Below are positions 13,367 to 14,049 of a DNA stretch of 14,049 bases, in pieces. How positions within the stretch are numbered: position 1 is the first letter of the stretch; every line of letters begins with the position of its first letter. This DNA is from Candidatus Zhuqueibacterota bacterium (GTDB taxonomy: Bacteria > BS750m-G25), in NCBI GenBank assembly GCA_016783505.1, contig JADHWK010000056.1, positions 1 to 14,049 of the forward strand, read 5' to 3'. A program made the translations under genes and the position numbers. The notes below the pieces were generated by a model, which was not told the DNA's origin, searched no databases, and saw nothing but the letters and a program-made list of their open reading frames with translations.

Positions 13367-14026
13367 TCACCGTACTACCCGAACCCAAGCGTTGTAGCTA
13401 TCCGGCTCTAAGTTGAGCATTCCGTCGTAGAAATAGAGCATCCATATTCGACCGTCAGTAGCGCGATCTGACGTCCATATGAAATTTATGCCACGCTCGA
13501 ATTCCGGATCGATGTGAAAGCGGTCATATGCTTGCGGCTCCATCAATGACATGGCCTCTTCGACAGTCGGTAAACGCCAGTCATTGAATCCTGCGAACTT
13601 TTCGGCATTTATGCGATGGACGTATTGTTCCGCATCTGCAAATGTCATTCGATCTGATGAACCACCCTTCTCCCACATTAGACCAGTGGCGGCGTCAAGC
13701 AGTATTACAGCGTTATCTCTAATCTGAGACTCATACCGGTGTGCGATACCCTTTCCGCTTGGATTCCACCTTTTTTCGTAAAACCCATGTTTTGCGAGAA
13801 GAACTTTAACCACATCGCTCGAAAGAATCTTTGGTTTATGCCGCAGAGTAACAACGGCAGGCCTATCGGAGAAAAAGCCTTGTATCTGTTTAATGATTTT
13901 ATGGGTAGCATCTGTAAAACTAGATATGGCTATGATGGTTATTCCAAAAACAATAAGTATGGCCACTACGCGGTTATTCTTTAATAGAGTTATGATGTTA
14001 TCTACTTGAGTTTTTTGTTCTGACAT
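13367..14026 (-). CDS. Membrane-anchored DUF1566 (Lcl-type) protein
   Basis: The start is chosen at the ATG at 14026, because AAGGAG lies 6 nt upstream; an in-frame ATG at 14047 would add seven residues lacking such a site. The 219-aa product has an N-terminal membrane helix (about 18-36), then a segment with LRHKPKILSSDVVKVLLAKHGF, and a C-terminal DUF1566 domain: TGLMWEKGGS, the conserved FNDWRLPTVEEAMSLM, IWTSD and a closing VRVVR. DUF1566 folds are C-lectin-like and are found on exported proteins of unknown function. The globular part is predicted to be periplasmic. A trailing attC site marks this as an integron cassette gene. Confidence 0.83.
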   Translation of the reverse strand: MSEQKTQVDNIITLLKNNRVVAILIVFGITIIAISSFTDATHKIIKQIQGFFSDRPAVVTLRHKPKILSSDVVKVLLAKHGFYEKRWNPSGKGIAHRYESQIRDNAVILLDAATGLMWEKGGSSDRMTFADAEQYVHRINAEKFAGFNDWRLPTVEEAMSLMEPQAYDRFHIDPEFERGINFIWTSDRATDGRIWMLYFYDGMLNLEPDSYNAWVRVVR

Positions 14027-14049
14027 AACGCTCTCCTTGAAATACACCA

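Overview
The window comes from a Gram-negative-type bacterial chromosome. It shows an LPS heptosyltransferase-like (GT9) gene start, an ApbE flavin transferase, a long-chain polyprenyl diphosphate synthase, a K+-dependent membrane pyrophosphatase and the rpsF-ssb-rpsR-rplI cluster. I cannot fix the phylum from sequence alone. The mix of K+-dependent pyrophosphatase, integron cassettes and a 23S-rRNA-intervening-sequence-type element would fit a Desulfobacterota-like or neighbouring anaerobic lineage, but that is inference. Every gene I can support lies on the minus strand, so transcription runs from high to low coordinates.

Right end to left: (1) 13.2-14.03 kb holds a membrane-anchored DUF1566 protein followed by a clear integron attC site, so it looks like a captured gene cassette. 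(2) 12.69-13.15 kb holds a 29-codon small ORF whose last codons contain the Shine-Dalgarno of a retropepsin-like aspartic protease gene, a tightly coupled pair. (3) 10.54-12.59 kb is hppA. (4) 10.13-10.47 kb is a decayed small element with terminal inverted repeats and a broken four-helix-bundle (IVS-type) protein gene. (5) 7.36-10.05 kb is the core ribosomal/replication cluster rpsF-ssb-rpsR-rplI plus a DUF3307 membrane protein. The rpsR-rplI gap is enlarged to about 330 bp by repeat sequence related to the ends of element (4).

(6) 4.55-7.17 kb is an integrase-less array of gene cassettes (CALIN-like). It has three consecutive cassettes: an isoprenylcysteine-methyltransferase-like membrane enzyme, a coiled-coil envelope protein and a DUF4389 membrane protein. 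The decisive evidence is that each cassette starts with a GTT-box that is the exact or near-exact reverse complement of the first box of its own trailing attC site. (7) 3.03-4.10 kb is a CrtC/AttH-type lipocalin-like lipoprotein flanked by AT-rich intergenic DNA and a short direct repeat. (8) 0-2.5 kb holds polyprenyl diphosphate synthase, an approximately 90 bp intergenic inverted repeat, ApbE and the 5' end of a glycosyltransferase family 9 gene.

Functionally the core genes cover translation/replication, pyrophosphate-driven ion pumping, isoprenoid quinone side-chain synthesis, flavinylation of exported redox proteins and LPS assembly. The accessory genes (cassettes, retropepsin pair, CrtC-like lipoprotein) are nearly all membrane or envelope proteins of unknown role. 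The most notable features are the cassette array and solitary cassette beside core genes with no integrase in view, the decayed IVS-type element with its relative inside the ribosomal operon, and the small ORF coupled to the retropepsin gene.
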